A stretch of 64,000 bases of DNA, taken from NCBI RefSeq assembly GCF_002953195.1, contig NZ_CP026377.1:2604001-2668000 (forward strand). The letters are read 5' to 3'. Origin of the DNA: Mixta gaviniae (GTDB lineage: Bacteria; Pseudomonadota; Gammaproteobacteria; Enterobacterales; Enterobacteriaceae). This document shows, one piece after another, positions 8,870 to 19,748 of this stretch. A program made the translations under genes and the position numbers. The notes under the pieces were generated by a model, which did not search any database, was not told the origin of the DNA, and was given only the letters and a program-made list of their open reading frames with translations. Every line of letters starts with the position of its first letter. Position 1 is the stretch's first letter.

Positions 8870-9841
8870 ACGGGGATAAAGCTCTTTACGCTTATAGGGT
8901 TCAATTTCCCCTTCGCGCCGCGTTTTCAGCAGTTTGAGGATCCAGGTGTACTGTTCCGGATTCGGACGTACAAAGATCTCCACCTCTTCATTCATCCGGC
9001 GCGCCAGCGTATGGTCGTCCGCCTCCAGCAGATCGTCCATCGGCGGGCGGATAAAGATATCAAGCTGGTGGGTTTTGCTGTTATAGACCGGGAACAGCGG
9101 CACCACGCGCGCGCGACACACTTTCATCAGGCGGCCCACCGCCGGCAGCGTCGCTTTATAGGTCGCGAAGAAATCGACAAACTCGCTATGTTCCGCGCCG
9201 TGATCCTGATCGGGCAGATAGTAGCCCCAATAGCCCTGACGCACTGAGCTGATAAAAGGTTTGATGCCGTCGTTACGGGCGTGCATACGACCGCCGAAGC
9301 GGCGACGTACGCGGTTCCAGATATAGTCGAACAGCTGATTACTCTGGTTATGGAACATCGCGGCCATCATCTGCCCTTCGGAGGCAAGCAGCATCGCCGG
9401 AATATCCACGGCCCAGCCGTGCGGCACCAGGAAAATCACGTTCTCTTTGTTCGCCTGCATCGCCTCGATGATCTCTTTGCCGTGCCAGCGCACGCGCGAT
9501 CGCACCCGTTCCGGGTTGCGCAGCGCCAGCTCGGCCATCATCACCATCGACTGCGGCGCGGTGGCGAACATCTCATCGATAATCGCCTCGCGTTCCGCTT
9601 CAGAGCGTTCCGGCAGGCAGTAGAGCAGATTGATTTGCGCGCGGCGGCGAGCGCTTTTGGCCAGACGCCCCGCCAGGCGGCCGGCGGCGCCCAGGATGGG
9701 ATCGCGCAGGGACGGCGGCAGCAGCGCCATACCGGCGAAGGCGCCGATGCCCAGCCAGGCGCCCCAGTATTTCGGCAACAGGAAGGACTTCTGAAAGACG
9801 GGAATAAATTCGGTATTGCTTTTTTTCTTGCTGGTTTCCAT
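8861..9841 (-). CDS. lpxM: Lipid A late acyltransferase (myristoyl)
   Basis: LpxM adds the last secondary acyl chain, usually myristate, to Kdo2-lipid A at the inner face of the cytoplasmic membrane. The protein has 326 residues against 323 in E. coli and follows it closely. The catalytic HX4D motif is HGWAVD at residues 141-146, and a hydrophobic stretch near residues 25-45 would anchor it. Separated by 175 bases from mepM upstream on the same strand. Confidence 0.96.
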   Translation of the reverse strand: METSKKKSNTEFIPVFQKSFLLPKYWGAWLGIGAFAGMALLPPSLRDPILGAAGRLAGRLAKSARRRAQINLLYCLPERSEAEREAIIDEMFATAPQSMVMMAELALRNPERVRSRVRWHGKEIIEAMQANKENVIFLVPHGWAVDIPAMLLASEGQMMAAMFHNQSNQLFDYIWNRVRRRFGGRMHARNDGIKPFISSVRQGYWGYYLPDQDHGAEHSEFVDFFATYKATLPAVGRLMKVCRARVVPLFPVYNSKTHQLDIFIRPPMDDLLEADDHTLARRMNEEVEIFVRPNPEQYTWILKLLKTRREGEIEPYKRKELYPRKK

Positions 9842-10016
9842 GCACTCGCCTCGGTCAATAAGCGGCTAATGATAGTGCGGGCAGGTAAATTTGCAACGGT
9901 TACCGCAGGCAGGCGCTAAACCGCAGATAAATCGCGGGGAAATTGTACGAATTCAGGCAGAAAACGACAAGGCGGACGACGCGTATTCCACGCCGCCCGC
10001 CGGCCGGGCGCCAGGC

Positions 10017-11342
10017 TTAATCGAGCTTCAGCTGCGGCAGCACTTCCCTGACCTGCGCCAGGAAGGTGGAGCGGTCTTTGCCGGTCAGCCCTTCGGTGCG
10101 CGGCAGTTTCGCCGTCAGCGGGTTAACCGCCTGGTTGTTGATCCAGATTTCATAATGCAGATGCGGCCCGGTCGAACGACCGGTACTGCCGGAAAGCCCG
10201 ATGCGGTCGCCGCGCTTCACTTTGTCGCCCGGTTTCACCAGCAGCTTCTTCATATGCATATAACGCGTCATATACTGACGGCCATGGCGGATAGCGATGT
10301 AGTTGCCCGCGCCGGCGCTGTGTTTCGCCTGCACCACTTCACCGTCGCCCACCGCCAGCACCGGCGTGCCGATCGGCACGGCGAAGTCGACGCCCTTATG
10401 CGGCGCAATGCGGCCGGTCACCGGGTTCAAACGGCGCGGATTGAAGTTAGAGGAGACACGGTACTGCTTCACCGTCGGGAAGCGCATAAAGCCGCGCGCC
10501 AGGCCGGAACCGCTGCGATCGTAGAATTTACCGTCTTCGGCGCGGATCGCGTAGTAATCTTTGCCGCCGGTGCGCAGACGCACGCCCAACAGCTGGCTCT
10601 GCTCTTTTTTGCCGTCCAGCTCTTCACGCGACATCAGCACGCTGAATTTGTCGCCGGCACGCAGTTTACGGAAATCCATCTGCCACTGCAGCGCTTTGAT
10701 CACGCTGCTGATTTCGGCGCTGTTCAGGCCGGCGCGCTGGGCGCTGGTAACAAAACTGCCGTTAACCACGCCGGTCAACACGCTGTTTTTCCACTCGCCC
10801 TTCTGCTGCTCGCTGGACATCTTAAAGCCGTTGTCGACGCGATCGTAGGTGCGGGTTTCGCGGCGCGATATCTCCCAGGTCAGGCGCTGCAGCTGGCCGT
10901 CGTCGGTCAGCGTCCAGGAGATCTGCTGGCCGACCTGCAGATTACGCAGATCTTTATCCACTTTAACCAGCTGGCTGATATCGCCCATCTCAATGCCGTA
11001 CTGGTTGAGAATGCTGCTCAGGGTATCGCCGCTGGAGACCACGTAGTCGTGGGTGCCGGCTTCCGCCGTCACATCCTCGTCGATTTCATCTTTTGGCAGG
11101 TCATCTTCCGGCGCGGGAGACGGCTGATCGAGCGGCTCGCTCGCTTCCGGCAGCAGCGTGCGCAGTTCGTTTTTATCGATTTCGATGGTTTTAACGATGG
11201 GTGAGGTTTCACCCGGATGGTAAACATAAGGCCGCCAGACAGCGACGGCCAGAGTAACAACGGTGAGCGACCCGAGCATAACGCGGTGGGGTCGCGGCAG
11301 ATTATTAAATGCCAGGGCGACAGAGCGGGCTATCTGTTGCAC
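10017..11342 (-). CDS. mepM: Murein DD-endopeptidase MepM
   Basis: A periplasmic peptidase that cuts D-Ala to meso-diaminopimelate crosslinks so that the cell wall can grow. The 441-residue protein has an N-terminal membrane anchor (about residues 22-36), a LysM domain (from about residue 98, YVVSSGDTLSSIL), and a C-terminal M23 domain with zinc ligands in HKGVD (His315, Asp319) and HLH (His394, His396). It starts only 13 bases after the znuA stop, so it is probably read through from the Zur-controlled znuA promoter. Confidence 0.96.
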   Translation of the reverse strand: MQQIARSVALAFNNLPRPHRVMLGSLTVVTLAVAVWRPYVYHPGETSPIVKTIEIDKNELRTLLPEASEPLDQPSPAPEDDLPKDEIDEDVTAEAGTHDYVVSSGDTLSSILNQYGIEMGDISQLVKVDKDLRNLQVGQQISWTLTDDGQLQRLTWEISRRETRTYDRVDNGFKMSSEQQKGEWKNSVLTGVVNGSFVTSAQRAGLNSAEISSVIKALQWQMDFRKLRAGDKFSVLMSREELDGKKEQSQLLGVRLRTGGKDYYAIRAEDGKFYDRSGSGLARGFMRFPTVKQYRVSSNFNPRRLNPVTGRIAPHKGVDFAVPIGTPVLAVGDGEVVQAKHSAGAGNYIAIRHGRQYMTRYMHMKKLLVKPGDKVKRGDRIGLSGSTGRSTGPHLHYEIWINNQAVNPLTAKLPRTEGLTGKDRSTFLAQVREVLPQLKLD

Positions 11343-11355
11343 TTTAAGTGATTCC

Positions 11356-12303
11356 TCATGCTCCTTTCAGGCAGCTTTCATACTGGCTCGACAGCTGTGA
11401 GAGGAATTTCACATAGCTGTCTTTTCCTAAGCTGATGCCCATTCCCAGCGGATCGAGCGTGCCTTTGCGCACCTGCGTTCCCCTGGCAACGGCATCGATG
11501 ACCGCCGGCCTGAACTGTGGCTCAGCAAAAACGCAGGTCGCTTTTTGCTCAACCAACTGTGTTCGAATTTGATGTAAGCGCTGCGCGCCCGGTTGGATCT
11601 CAGGATTTACGGTAAAATGGCCAAGCGGCGTGAGACCGTAGTGCTTTTCAAAATAGGTGTAAGCATCATGAAAAACGAAATATCCTTTCCCTTTCACAGG
11701 CGTCAGCTGACGCGCTATCTGCTCATCGTTTTTCGTCAATTCTGACTCAAATTGCTGCAGGTTAGCGTCAAGTTTGTCTTTGCTATGCGGCATAAGTTCC
11801 AATAATTTTTCGTGGATTGCAACCGCAGATTGGCGCGCGATTTCCGGGGACATCCACAGGTGCATATTATATTGCCCGTGATGATGATGTTCATGCGCTG
11901 CATCATGATCGTCGTCGCCGTCATGATGATGCTCATCTTCCTCTTCAGCGCCGGTCATAAGTAGCGGTTTTACCGACGGCAAACTGGCCAATTCAAGATT
12001 TTTCTCAGGGGGAAATGCGCTCGCAGTTTTGCTGATAAAGGCCTCCATCTCCGGCCCGACCCAGACCACGAGATCCGCGCCCTGCAAGCGTTTGACGTCG
12101 GAAGGACGCAGCGCGTAGTCATGTTCCGACGCGCCGTCGGGCAGCAATACTTCAACCGGCGTAACGCCATCGGCGATAGCGGCGGCGATAAAGCCGAGCG
12201 GCTTGATAGAGGTAACGACCGTTGCGCTGGCGGGCGCGCTAAGCGAAGCGGCAATACCAAGGGGTAATAGCAGAGAAAATAACGCCTTTTTATTCTGTAA
12301 CAT
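11356..12303 (-). CDS. znuA: Periplasmic zinc-binding protein of the Znu importer
   Basis: The solute-binding component that delivers zinc to ZnuBC. The 315-residue precursor has a signal peptide ending near the ASA at residues 25-27, and a loop of mixed His and Asp at about residues 125-142, the mark of zinc cluster-9 proteins. Candidate metal ligands are the His in SEHDYAL, the His in NMHLW and the His in VFHDAY. It diverges from znuC across a 77-base gap that holds the Zur-type palindrome. Confidence 0.96.
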   Translation of the reverse strand: MLQNKKALFSLLLPLGIAASLSAPASATVVTSIKPLGFIAAAIADGVTPVEVLLPDGASEHDYALRPSDVKRLQGADLVVWVGPEMEAFISKTASAFPPEKNLELASLPSVKPLLMTGAEEEDEHHHDGDDDHDAAHEHHHHGQYNMHLWMSPEIARQSAVAIHEKLLELMPHSKDKLDANLQQFESELTKNDEQIARQLTPVKGKGYFVFHDAYTYFEKHYGLTPLGHFTVNPEIQPGAQRLHQIRTQLVEQKATCVFAEPQFRPAVIDAVARGTQVRKGTLDPLGMGISLGKDSYVKFLSQLSSQYESCLKGA

Positions 12304-12335
12304 AATGCTTCAATCCATCGTGACGGGGGGATGGA

Positions 12336-12354
12336 TTGTGATATTATAACATCC
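12336..12354. promoter_or_regulatory. Zur-type operator between znuA and znuCB
   Basis: The palindrome GTGATATTATAACATC (12338-12353) fits the Zur consensus core TGTTATANTATAACA with one poor half. It lies midway between the divergent starts, so zinc-bound Zur could repress both transcription units. Confidence 0.75.
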
Positions 12355-12380
12355 GATAACTTCTGCAAGTCTTAATAACT

Positions 12381-13133
12381 ATGAGCCCACTGATTAGTCT
12401 GGAAAATATCTCAGTCAGTTTTGGCCAGCGTCAGGTATTGTCCAATATCTCATTAACGCTGGAGCCGGGACGGATTCTGACTTTACTTGGCCCCAACGGT
12501 GCCGGGAAATCGACCCTGGTGCGGGTGGTTCTCGGGCTGATTGCGCCAGACAGCGGCACGCTGAAGCGCGATGACAAACTGCGCATCGGCTATGTGCCGC
12601 AGAAGCTGCATCTCGACGCCACCCTGCCGCTGACCGTGGAGCGTTTTTTGCGCCTGCGTTCCGGCACGCGCAAGGCGGATGTGCTGCCGGCGCTGAAGCG
12701 CGTGCAGGCGGGACACCTGCAGCATGCGCCGATGCAAAAGCTGTCCGGTGGCGAAACGCAGCGCGTGCTGCTGGCGCGCGCGCTACTTAACCAGCCACAC
12801 GTACTGGTGCTGGATGAGCCGACGCAGGGCGTCGACGTTAACGGCCAGGTGGCGCTGTATGATTTGATCAATCAGCTGCGTATGGAGCTTAACTGCGCGG
12901 TATTGATGGTGTCACACGATCTGCACCTGGTTATGGCGAAAACTGATGAGGTCCTCTGCCTGAACCACCACATCTGCTGCTCCGGCACGCCGGAAGCGGT
13001 CTCCCGGCATCCTGAATTTATCGCCATGTTCGGCCCGCGCGGCGCGGAGCAGCTGGCGATTTACCGTCATCACCATAACCATCGTCACGATTTGCAGGGA
13101 CGAATTGTTTTGCGTAAGGGACAGGGACAATAA
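12381..13133 (+). CDS. znuC: Zinc ABC transporter ATP-binding subunit
   Basis: The ATPase that drives zinc import through ZnuB. It has 250 residues. Walker A is GPNGAGKST at about residues 37-45, the signature is LSGGETQ, and Walker B is [10 protein letters not shown]. The C-terminal tail carries a His-rich run (HHHNHRHD) as in E. coli ZnuC. The stop overlaps the znuB start by one base (TAATG), so translation of the pair is coupled. Confidence 0.97.
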   Translation: MSPLISLENISVSFGQRQVLSNISLTLEPGRILTLLGPNGAGKSTLVRVVLGLIAPDSGTLKRDDKLRIGYVPQKLHLDATLPLTVERFLRLRSGTRKADVLPALKRVQAGHLQHAPMQKLSGGETQRVLLARALLNQPHVLVLDEPTQGVDVNGQVALYDLINQLRMELNCAVLMVSHDLHLVMAKTDEVLCLNHHICCSGTPEAVSRHPEFIAMFGPRGAEQLAIYRHHHNHRHDLQGRIVLRKGQGQ

Positions 13134-13918
13134 TGCTCGAACTATTACTTCCCGGCTGGCTGGGCGGCATGATGCTGGCGCTGGCGGCCGGTCCGCTCGG
13201 TTCATTTGTGGTATGGCGCCGCATGTCCTATTTCGGCGATACGCTGGCGCACGCCTCGCTGCTGGGGGTCGCTTTCGGCCTGCTGCTGAACGTCAGCCCC
13301 TTTTACGCGGTGATCGCCGTGACGCTGCTGCTGGCGCTGGGCCTGGTCTGGCTGGAGCGGCGCCCTCACCTCGCTATCGATACGCTGCTGGGCATTATGG
13401 CGCACAGCGCGCTGTCGCTTGGCCTGGTGGTGGTCAGTTTGATGTCCAACGTGCGCGTCGATCTGATGGCTTATCTGTTCGGCGATCTGCTGGCGGTAAC
13501 GCCGGAGGATTTATGGATTATCGGCGGCGGCGTGACGCTGGTGCTGGCGGCCCTCGCCTGGCAGTGGCGGCCGCTGCTGTCGATGACCATCAGTCCGGAG
13601 CTGGCGCAGGTGGACGGCGTGAATATCGCCCGCACCCGTATGCTGCTGATGCTGGTCACCGCGCTAACCATCGGCGTGGCGATGAAGTTCGTCGGCGCGC
13701 TGATCATCACCTCGCTGCTGGTGATCCCGGCCGCGACTGCGCGCCGCTTTGCCCGTTCGCCGGAGCAGATGGCGCTGCTGGCGATTGGCGTGGGGGCTAT
13801 CGCCGTAACCGGCGGGCTGACCTTCTCCGCCTTTTACGATACGCCGGCGGGGCCGTCGGTGGTGCTGTGCGCCGCGCTGCTGTTTATTCTAAGCCAGCTG
13901 AAGCGCGCGCCGGCGTAA
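13133..13918 (+). CDS. znuB: Zinc ABC transporter permease
   Basis: The inner-membrane channel of the ZnuABC importer. It is a 261-residue ABC-3 family permease made mostly of hydrophobic helices, with the usual length for the family. It shares the znuC transcript and ends before a strong bidirectional terminator. Confidence 0.97.
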   Translation: MLELLLPGWLGGMMLALAAGPLGSFVVWRRMSYFGDTLAHASLLGVAFGLLLNVSPFYAVIAVTLLLALGLVWLERRPHLAIDTLLGIMAHSALSLGLVVVSLMSNVRVDLMAYLFGDLLAVTPEDLWIIGGGVTLVLAALAWQWRPLLSMTISPELAQVDGVNIARTRMLLMLVTALTIGVAMKFVGALIITSLLVIPAATARRFARSPEQMALLAIGVGAIAVTGGLTFSAFYDTPAGPSVVLCAALLFILSQLKRAPA

Positions 13919-13940
13919 GCCGCCGGTGGTCTTCACCATA

Positions 13941-13969
13941 AAAAACGCCGGCAGCTGCCGGCGTTTTTT
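13941..13969. terminator. Bidirectional terminator between znuB and ruvB
   Basis: A 20-base perfect palindrome (13945-13964, arms ACGCCGGC and GCCGGCGT) is flanked by A residues on the left and T residues on the right, so it can end both convergent transcripts. Confidence 0.92.
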
Positions 13970-14038
13970 ATGGGCGATTCGGGCGCTATCGGCGCTTCGG
14001 GTCGTAAGACGCTGCTATCCGTCCGGCGCCGGCAGAGA

Positions 14039-15043
14039 TCAGATCTCGCGGCTGATGCCGAAATGCTTAAAGGCATGCTGCGTGGCAATGCGGCCGCGCG
14101 GCGTACGCTGGATAAAGCCCTGCTGGATCAGATAGGGTTCCAGCACATCCTCAATGGTTTCGCGCTCTTCGCCTATCGCCGCCGCCAGGTTGTCGAGACC
14201 GACCGGGCCGCCGGTAAACTTGTCGATAATCGCCAGCAGCAGCTTGCGATCCATATAGTCGAAGCCTTCGCTATCGACGTTAAGCATATCCAGCGCCTTC
14301 GCCGCCACTTCGCCATCCATCACGCCCTCGGCGCGCACTTCGGCGAAATCGCGCACGCGGCGCAGCAGGCGGTTAGCGATACGCGGCGTACCGCGCGCGC
14401 GGCGCGCCACTTCCAGCGCCCCTTCCGCACTGAGATCCAGCCCCAGGCAGGCGGCGCTGCGGCCGACGATATGCTGCAGATCTTTCACCTGGTAGAACTC
14501 CAGACGCTGCACGATGCCGAAACGATCGCGCAACGGCGACGTCAGGGAGCCGGCGCGGGTGGTGGCGCCGATCAGGGTAAAGGGCGGCAGATCGAGCTTA
14601 ATCGAGCGCGCGGCCGGGCCTTCGCCGATCATAATATCCAGCTGGTAATCCTCCATCGCCGGATAAAGCACCTCTTCCACCACCGGCGACAGACGATGGA
14701 TCTCATCAATAAACAGCACGTCGTGCGGCTCAAGGTTGGTGAGCATCGCTGCCAGGTCGCCCGCTTTTTCCAGCACCGGGCCTGAGGTGGTGCGCAGGTT
14801 GACGCCCATCTCATTCGCCACGATATTCGCCAGAGTGGTTTTGCCCAGCCCCGGCGGACCGAAAATCAGCAGATGATCCAGCGCGTCGCCACGCATTTTG
14901 GCCGCCTTAATGAAGATCTCCATCTGCTCGCGCACCTGAGGCTGGCCGACATACTCTTCCAGCAGGCGCGGACGGATGGCGCGGTCAATAATTTCTTCTT
15001 CGCTGGTGTTGTCAGGGGAGACCAGGCGATCGGCTTCAATCAT
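14039..15043 (-). CDS. ruvB: Holliday junction branch migration ATPase
   Basis: RuvB is the hexameric motor that, with RuvA, moves Holliday junctions during recombination repair. The 334-residue protein has Walker [10 protein letters not shown] and Walker B FIDEIH, followed by the C-terminal winged-helix domain. It starts 8 bases after the ruvA stop and shares its SOS-type promoter. Confidence 0.98.
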   Translation of the reverse strand: MIEADRLVSPDNTSEEEIIDRAIRPRLLEEYVGQPQVREQMEIFIKAAKMRGDALDHLLIFGPPGLGKTTLANIVANEMGVNLRTTSGPVLEKAGDLAAMLTNLEPHDVLFIDEIHRLSPVVEEVLYPAMEDYQLDIMIGEGPAARSIKLDLPPFTLIGATTRAGSLTSPLRDRFGIVQRLEFYQVKDLQHIVGRSAACLGLDLSAEGALEVARRARGTPRIANRLLRRVRDFAEVRAEGVMDGEVAAKALDMLNVDSEGFDYMDRKLLLAIIDKFTGGPVGLDNLAAAIGEERETIEDVLEPYLIQQGFIQRTPRGRIATQHAFKHFGISREI

Positions 15044-15051
15044 GGGTTACC

Positions 15052-15666
15052 TCAGAGCGCGGCACGCAGCGCTTCACGGATCAGGGTTTCACAATCAGCG
15101 TCCGGGCGGCCCACTTTGCTGACCATCCGGCTGGCTTCCTGCGGTTTATACCCCAACGCCACCAGCGCGGCAACCGCTTCGGCTTCGGCGTCGTTGCTTT
15201 CCGGCGCCGCGTTTTCGCTGGTAAGCGTAAAGGTCGCGTCGCCGCCGAACAGATCGCCATGCATGCCTTTAAAGCGGTCTTTCATCTCCACCACCAAACG
15301 CTCGGCGGTTTTCTTGCCGACGCCGGGCAGCTTAACCAGCGTCGCCACTTCTTCACGCTCAACGGCGGTGACAAACTGCTGTGCCGACATGCCGGAGAGG
15401 ATCGCCAGCGCCAGCTTCGGCCCGACGCCGTTCACCTTGATCAGCTCGCGAAACAGCGCGCGTTCCTGCTTGCTGGTGAAGCCGTAAAGCAGCTGGGCAT
15501 CTTCGCGCACGATAAACTGCGTAAAGATAATCGTTTCCTGGTTCAGTTCCGGCAGCGCGTAGAAGCAGGTCATCGGCATGTGGATTTCATAGCCCACGCC
15601 GTTCGCTTCAATCAACACCAGCGGCGGTTGTTTTTCCAGAATGATGCCTCGCAGACGACCTATCAC
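15052..15666 (-). CDS. ruvA: Holliday junction DNA-binding subunit
   Basis: RuvA forms the tetramer that holds the Holliday junction and loads RuvB. The 204-residue protein has an OB fold at the N-terminus (MIGRLRG), two helix-hairpin-helix motifs around [10 protein letters not shown] and [10 protein letters not shown], and the C-terminal domain that contacts RuvB. Expression probably follows DNA damage through the box at 15721-15740. Confidence 0.98.
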   Translation of the reverse strand: MIGRLRGIILEKQPPLVLIEANGVGYEIHMPMTCFYALPELNQETIIFTQFIVREDAQLLYGFTSKQERALFRELIKVNGVGPKLALAILSGMSAQQFVTAVEREEVATLVKLPGVGKKTAERLVVEMKDRFKGMHGDLFGGDATFTLTSENAAPESNDAEAEAVAALVALGYKPQEASRMVSKVGRPDADCETLIREALRAAL

Positions 15667-15713
15667 AGTTGCTTCCTTTGATACAGGGGGGAGAAAGTGT
15701 CAGAGTTATAACA

Positions 15714-15740
15714 TAAAAAAGGCTGGATGAATATCCAGCC
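15714..15740 (-). promoter_or_regulatory. LexA-type SOS box of ruvAB, also able to act as the ruvC terminator
   Basis: The palindrome GGCTGGAT (15721-15728), four bases, ATCCAGCC (15733-15740) contains CTG-N10-CAG, the LexA operator pattern, and is close to the known E. coli ruvA box. In RNA the same bases form an 8-bp hairpin followed on the minus strand by a run of U (A residues 15714-15720), a fair intrinsic terminator for ruvC. Confidence 0.8.
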
Positions 15741-15750
15741 TGATAATGGC

Positions 15751-16275
15751 TTACGAACGCAGCCTGCCGCGCGCCAGATTCAGTCGGGTATCGCTCAGCT
15801 TGCTGGCGTTCTGACTGACATGGCAATGGGTAATGGCGATTGCCAGCGCATCGGCGGCGTCCGCCTGTGGGTTGGCCGCCAGCTTCAGCAACGTGCGCAC
15901 CATATGCTGCACCTGGCTTTTTTCCGCGCTGCCAATGCCGACCACCGTCTGCTTCACCTGGCGCGCCGCATATTCAAACACCGGCAGATCCTGATTAACC
16001 GCGGCGACAATCGCCGCGCCACGCGCCTGGCCCAGCTTCAGCGCCGAATCGGCGTTTTTCGCCATAAAGACCTGCTCGATAGCGAAAAAATCGGGCTGGA
16101 ACTGCGTGATAATTTCACTGACGCCGGCGTAAATCAGCTTCAGACGGGTGGGCAGATCGTCAACCTGGGTGCGGATACAGCCGCTGCCCAGGTAGGTTAG
16201 CTGCCGCCCCACCTGACGAATCACGCCATAACCGGTGATCCGTGAGCCCGGGTCAATGCCCAGAATAATCGCCAT
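15751..16275 (-). CDS. ruvC: Holliday junction resolvase
   Basis: The endonuclease that cuts Holliday junctions symmetrically. Length 174 residues. The first catalytic aspartate is in [10 protein letters not shown] near the start, and further acidic residues are in AIEQVF and in the C-terminal DAADALAIA. It follows yebC on the same strand after 36 bases. Confidence 0.98.
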   Translation of the reverse strand: MAIILGIDPGSRITGYGVIRQVGRQLTYLGSGCIRTQVDDLPTRLKLIYAGVSEIITQFQPDFFAIEQVFMAKNADSALKLGQARGAAIVAAVNQDLPVFEYAARQVKQTVVGIGSAEKSQVQHMVRTLLKLAANPQADAADALAIAITHCHVSQNASKLSDTRLNLARGRLRS

Positions 16276-16311
16276 CAGGCTACTCCGTCAGGTTGGCGGT
16301 CGCGGTCGCCC

Positions 16312-17055
16312 TTACAGGGTGGCCGCCACCTCGTCGGAAATCTCACCGTTATGGTAAACTTCCTGCACGTCGTCGCAATCTTCCAGCATATCGATCAGGC
16401 GCATCAGCTTCGGCGCCGTCTCCGCATCCATATCCGCTTTGGTGGACGGGATCATGGTCACTTCCGCCGTTTCCGCTTTCAGGCCCGCTGCGTCCAGCGC
16501 GTCTTTCACTTCGCCGAAGGTTTCCCACGAGGTAAAGACATCGATCGCGCCGTCGTCCCAGGTCACTACGTCATCCGCGCCCGCTTCCAGTGCCGCATCC
16601 ATCACCGCATCTTCATCCAGCCCCGGCGCATAAGAGATGACGCCTTTTTTGGTGAACAGGTAGGCCACGGAGCCGTCGGTGCCGAGGTTGCCGCCGCATT
16701 TGGTGAAGGCGTGGCGCACTTCGGAGACGGTACGGTTACGGTTGTCGCTCAGACACTCTACCATCACGGCGGTGCCGCCCGGGCCGTAGCCTTCATAGAT
16801 GATGGTTTCCATGTTGCTGTTGTCATCGCCGCCGACGCCGCGGGCGATGGCGCGATCCATGGTGTCACGCGTCATATTGTTGGACAGCGCTTTATCCATC
16901 GCCGCACGCAGACGCGGGTTAGACGCCGGATCGCCGCCGCCCAGCTTGGCCGCGGTGACCAGCTCGCGAATGATTTTGGTAAAAATCTTACCGCGCTTGG
17001 CATCCTGTGCCGCTTTGCGGTGTTTGGTGTTGGCCCATTTACTATGACCTGCCAT
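16312..17055 (-). CDS. yebC: YebC/TACO1-family translation factor
   Basis: A cytoplasmic protein of a family first described as transcriptional regulators and now linked to translation of difficult sequences. It has 247 residues and begins [14 protein letters not shown], the standard family N-terminus. The frame is open for 12 more codons upstream, but the ATG at 17055 has a GAGAGCAGAG ribosome site and matches homologs. It stands between nudB and ruvC as in E. coli. Confidence 0.95.
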   Translation of the reverse strand: MAGHSKWANTKHRKAAQDAKRGKIFTKIIRELVTAAKLGGGDPASNPRLRAAMDKALSNNMTRDTMDRAIARGVGGDDNSNMETIIYEGYGPGGTAVMVECLSDNRNRTVSEVRHAFTKCGGNLGTDGSVAYLFTKKGVISYAPGLDEDAVMDAALEAGADDVVTWDDGAIDVFTSWETFGEVKDALDAAGLKAETAEVTMIPSTKADMDAETAPKLMRLIDMLEDCDDVQEVYHNGEISDEVAATL

Positions 17056-17220
17056 AACTCTGCTCTCTCCAGTTTGACACCGGTCAGACATCTCAAGGCC
17101 AGCTTCCCCGCAGGGAGACAGCGCGCCTGATGCCCGACGCTGTTGATTTCGTATCAGTCAGTGACTGACGGCTTCAGCGCGCTCGCCGGGTCACGGCGGC
17201 GCGCGGCTGTCGGCAGCGGG

Positions 17221-17655
17221 TTAGCCGACGAATTCTTCAATCGCCTGGCGATTGCTCCAGGACTTGGTAAGGCGGGCCGCCTCAGGAACCGCCAGCCATT
17301 GCCAGGCCAGATGCTCGCTGAGAACCATGCTGCGCTCGTGCGGCAGCGCCAGGCGAAACCAGTGTTCGGTATTATGCGTGACGTCAGGCGCGTAGCGGTG
17401 GCGAAAGTGCGGAAAGATTTCAAACTCAATCTGACGCCGGCAATCCTCCAGCGTCAGCGCTTCCGCCGCCACATCGATGGCCAGCTCCTCCCCCACTTCG
17501 CGCCGCGCGGCGTCAGTGGGCGTTTCGCCCTGCTCCAGGCTGCCGGTGACCGACTGCCAGAAATCGGGATCGTCGCGCCGCTGCAGCATCAGCACCCGCC
17601 CGGTATCCTGCGCGTAAATCACTACCAGTACCGAAACGGGATGCTTAAAGCTCAT
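17221..17655 (-). CDS. nudB: Dihydroneopterin triphosphate diphosphatase (Nudix)
   Basis: NudB removes pyrophosphate from dihydroneopterin triphosphate in folate synthesis. The 144-residue protein carries the Nudix box GSLEQGETPTDAARREVGEE at about residues 37-56 with the metal-binding glutamates. It begins directly after the aspS stop, so it belongs to the aspS transcript. A gap of 165 bases separates it from yebC. Confidence 0.93.
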   Translation of the reverse strand: MSFKHPVSVLVVIYAQDTGRVLMLQRRDDPDFWQSVTGSLEQGETPTDAARREVGEELAIDVAAEALTLEDCRRQIEFEIFPHFRHRYAPDVTHNTEHWFRLALPHERSMVLSEHLAWQWLAVPEAARLTKSWSNRQAIEEFVG

Positions 17656-17656
17656 C

Positions 17657-19435
17657 TTACAGGCTCTCTGGCTTATCCTTTTTCACCACCTGAATCGCCA
17701 GCTCTTCCAGCGAAGCCGGATTGGCGAAACTCGGCGCCTCGGTCATCAGACAGGCGGCAGCGGTGGTTTTCGGGAAGGCGATAACGTCACGAATGTTGTC
17801 GGTGCCGGTCAGCAGCATCACCAGACGGTCGAGACCGAACGCCAGGCCCGCGTGCGGCGGCGTGCCGAACTTCAGCGCGTCGAGCAGGAAGCCGAACTTC
17901 TCGCGCTGTTCAGATTCGGTGATGCCGAGAATGCCGAACACTGTCTGCTGCATCTGGCCGTTATGGATACGCACCGAACCGCCGCCCACTTCATAACCAT
18001 TGATCACCATATCGTAGGCGTTGGCGATAGCGGTTTCCGGCGCGGCCTTCAGCTCCTCCGGCGTCATGTCGCGCGGCGCGGTGAACGGGTGATGCATCGC
18101 GGTCAGGCCGCCTTCGCCGTTGTCTTCGAACATCGGGAAATCGACCACCCACAGCGGTTTCCACGCTTTATCGTCGGTGATGCTCAGGTCGCGGCCCAGC
18201 TTCAGACGCAGCGCGCCCATCGCATCCGCCACCACGCCCGCTTTATCCGCGCCGAAGAACACCATATCGCCATCCTGCGCGCCGGTGCGTGTCAGGATCG
18301 CCTCAACGATTTCCGCAGTCAGGAATTTCGCCACCGGGCTCTGGATGCCTTCCAGGCCCTGAGCGCGCTGGTTGACCTTGATATAGGCCAGCCCTTTCGC
18401 GCCGTAAATTTCAATAAACTTGCCGTATTCATCGATCTGCTTACGGCTCAGCCCGGCGCCGCCCGGCACGCGCAGCGCCGCAACGCGGCCTTTGGCGTCG
18501 TTGGCCGGACCGGAGAAGACTTTGAACTCAACCTCTTTCACCAGGTCGGCGACATCCACCAGCTCCATCGGGTTGCGCAGATCCGGCTTATCGGAGCCAT
18601 AACGGCGCATCGCTTCGGCGAAGGTCATCTGCGGGAATTCGCCGAGGTCGACGCCTTTCACCTCCAGCCAGAGCTGACGCACCAGGCGCTCCATCACTTC
18701 ACGCACCTGCGGCGCGGTCATAAAGGAGGTTTCCACGTCGATCTGGGTAAATTCCGGCTGACGATCGGCGCGCAGGTCCTCATCGCGGAAGCATTTAACG
18801 ATCTGGTAGTAGCGATCGAAACCGGACATCATCAGCAGCTGTTTGAACAGCTGCGGCGACTGTGGCAGCGCGTAGAACTTGCCTTTATGCACGCGGCTCG
18901 GCACTAAATAGTCGCGCGCGCCTTCCGGCGTCGCTTTGGTCAGCATCGGCGTTTCGATATCGAGGAAGCCGTGGTCATCCATAAAGCGACGCACGAAGCT
19001 GGTGATTTTCGCGCGGGTTTTCAGACGCTGTGCCATCTCCGGACGACGCAGGTCGAGATAGCGGTATTTCAGGCGCGCTTCTTCGCTGTTGATCTGGTTG
19101 GAGTCGAGCGGCAGCGGCTCGGCGCGGTTGATGATGGTCAGCTCGGTAGCGAACACTTCCACTTCGCCGGTGGCCATATCGGGGTTTTTGTTGCGCTCTT
19201 CGCGCGCGCGCACCACGCCGGTGATCTGAATGCAGAACTCGTTGCGCAGTTCGGAGGCGCGGTTAAAGGCGTCCTGACGATCCGGATCGAAAAAGACCTG
19301 AACGATGCCTTCACGGTCGCGCATATCGATAAAGATCAGGCTCCCGAGATCGCGGCGACGGTTAACCCAACCGCAGAGAGTCACTTGCTGACCAACATGA
19401 GACAGATTGATCTGCCCGCAATATTCTGTACGCAT
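17657..19435 (-). CDS. aspS: Aspartyl-tRNA synthetase
   Basis: A class II synthetase of 592 residues, the bacterial type. It has an N-terminal OB anticodon-binding domain, motif 2 [16 protein letters not shown], the bacterial insertion domain, and motif 3 GLAFGLDRL near the C-terminus. It matches E. coli AspS along the whole length by eye. nudB follows immediately. Confidence 0.99.
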   Translation of the reverse strand: MRTEYCGQINLSHVGQQVTLCGWVNRRRDLGSLIFIDMRDREGIVQVFFDPDRQDAFNRASELRNEFCIQITGVVRAREERNKNPDMATGEVEVFATELTIINRAEPLPLDSNQINSEEARLKYRYLDLRRPEMAQRLKTRAKITSFVRRFMDDHGFLDIETPMLTKATPEGARDYLVPSRVHKGKFYALPQSPQLFKQLLMMSGFDRYYQIVKCFRDEDLRADRQPEFTQIDVETSFMTAPQVREVMERLVRQLWLEVKGVDLGEFPQMTFAEAMRRYGSDKPDLRNPMELVDVADLVKEVEFKVFSGPANDAKGRVAALRVPGGAGLSRKQIDEYGKFIEIYGAKGLAYIKVNQRAQGLEGIQSPVAKFLTAEIVEAILTRTGAQDGDMVFFGADKAGVVADAMGALRLKLGRDLSITDDKAWKPLWVVDFPMFEDNGEGGLTAMHHPFTAPRDMTPEELKAAPETAIANAYDMVINGYEVGGGSVRIHNGQMQQTVFGILGITESEQREKFGFLLDALKFGTPPHAGLAFGLDRLVMLLTGTDNIRDVIAFPKTTAAACLMTEAPSFANPASLEELAIQVVKKDKPESL

Positions 19436-19748
19436 AACGCTATCCTTTTAACTTCGCCGCTGCAGCATGGGCAGCCCGATTGTGTCGTCGTGTAGTGAGA
19501 TTATCCGGCAGATAACCTTCAGGCAGACGCTGCCGCAAAAAGGCAGGCATTATAATGTAAAAAGCAAGGCGCGATAAGGGGGAACGGCGCGCGGCGCGCA
19601 AAGCGCGCGCATTTGTTGCTCATCGCAGGCTAATGTTAGCGCGATGCACATATAAATTCACAAAATTCATGAATTAACGACATTTTTCCCCTCGCCTGCC
19701 GTCGGCGCGCTGGCGTAGGCTAACCTCTTTTTCTTCGCGGAGAGCAAT
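19436..19748. other. Divergent intergenic region aspS/yecD
   Basis: About 310 bases between divergent genes; it must hold the promoters of both. It is GC-rich near aspS and AT-rich at 19630-19690. I see no clear palindrome, RNA gene or small coding frame. Confidence 0.6.
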
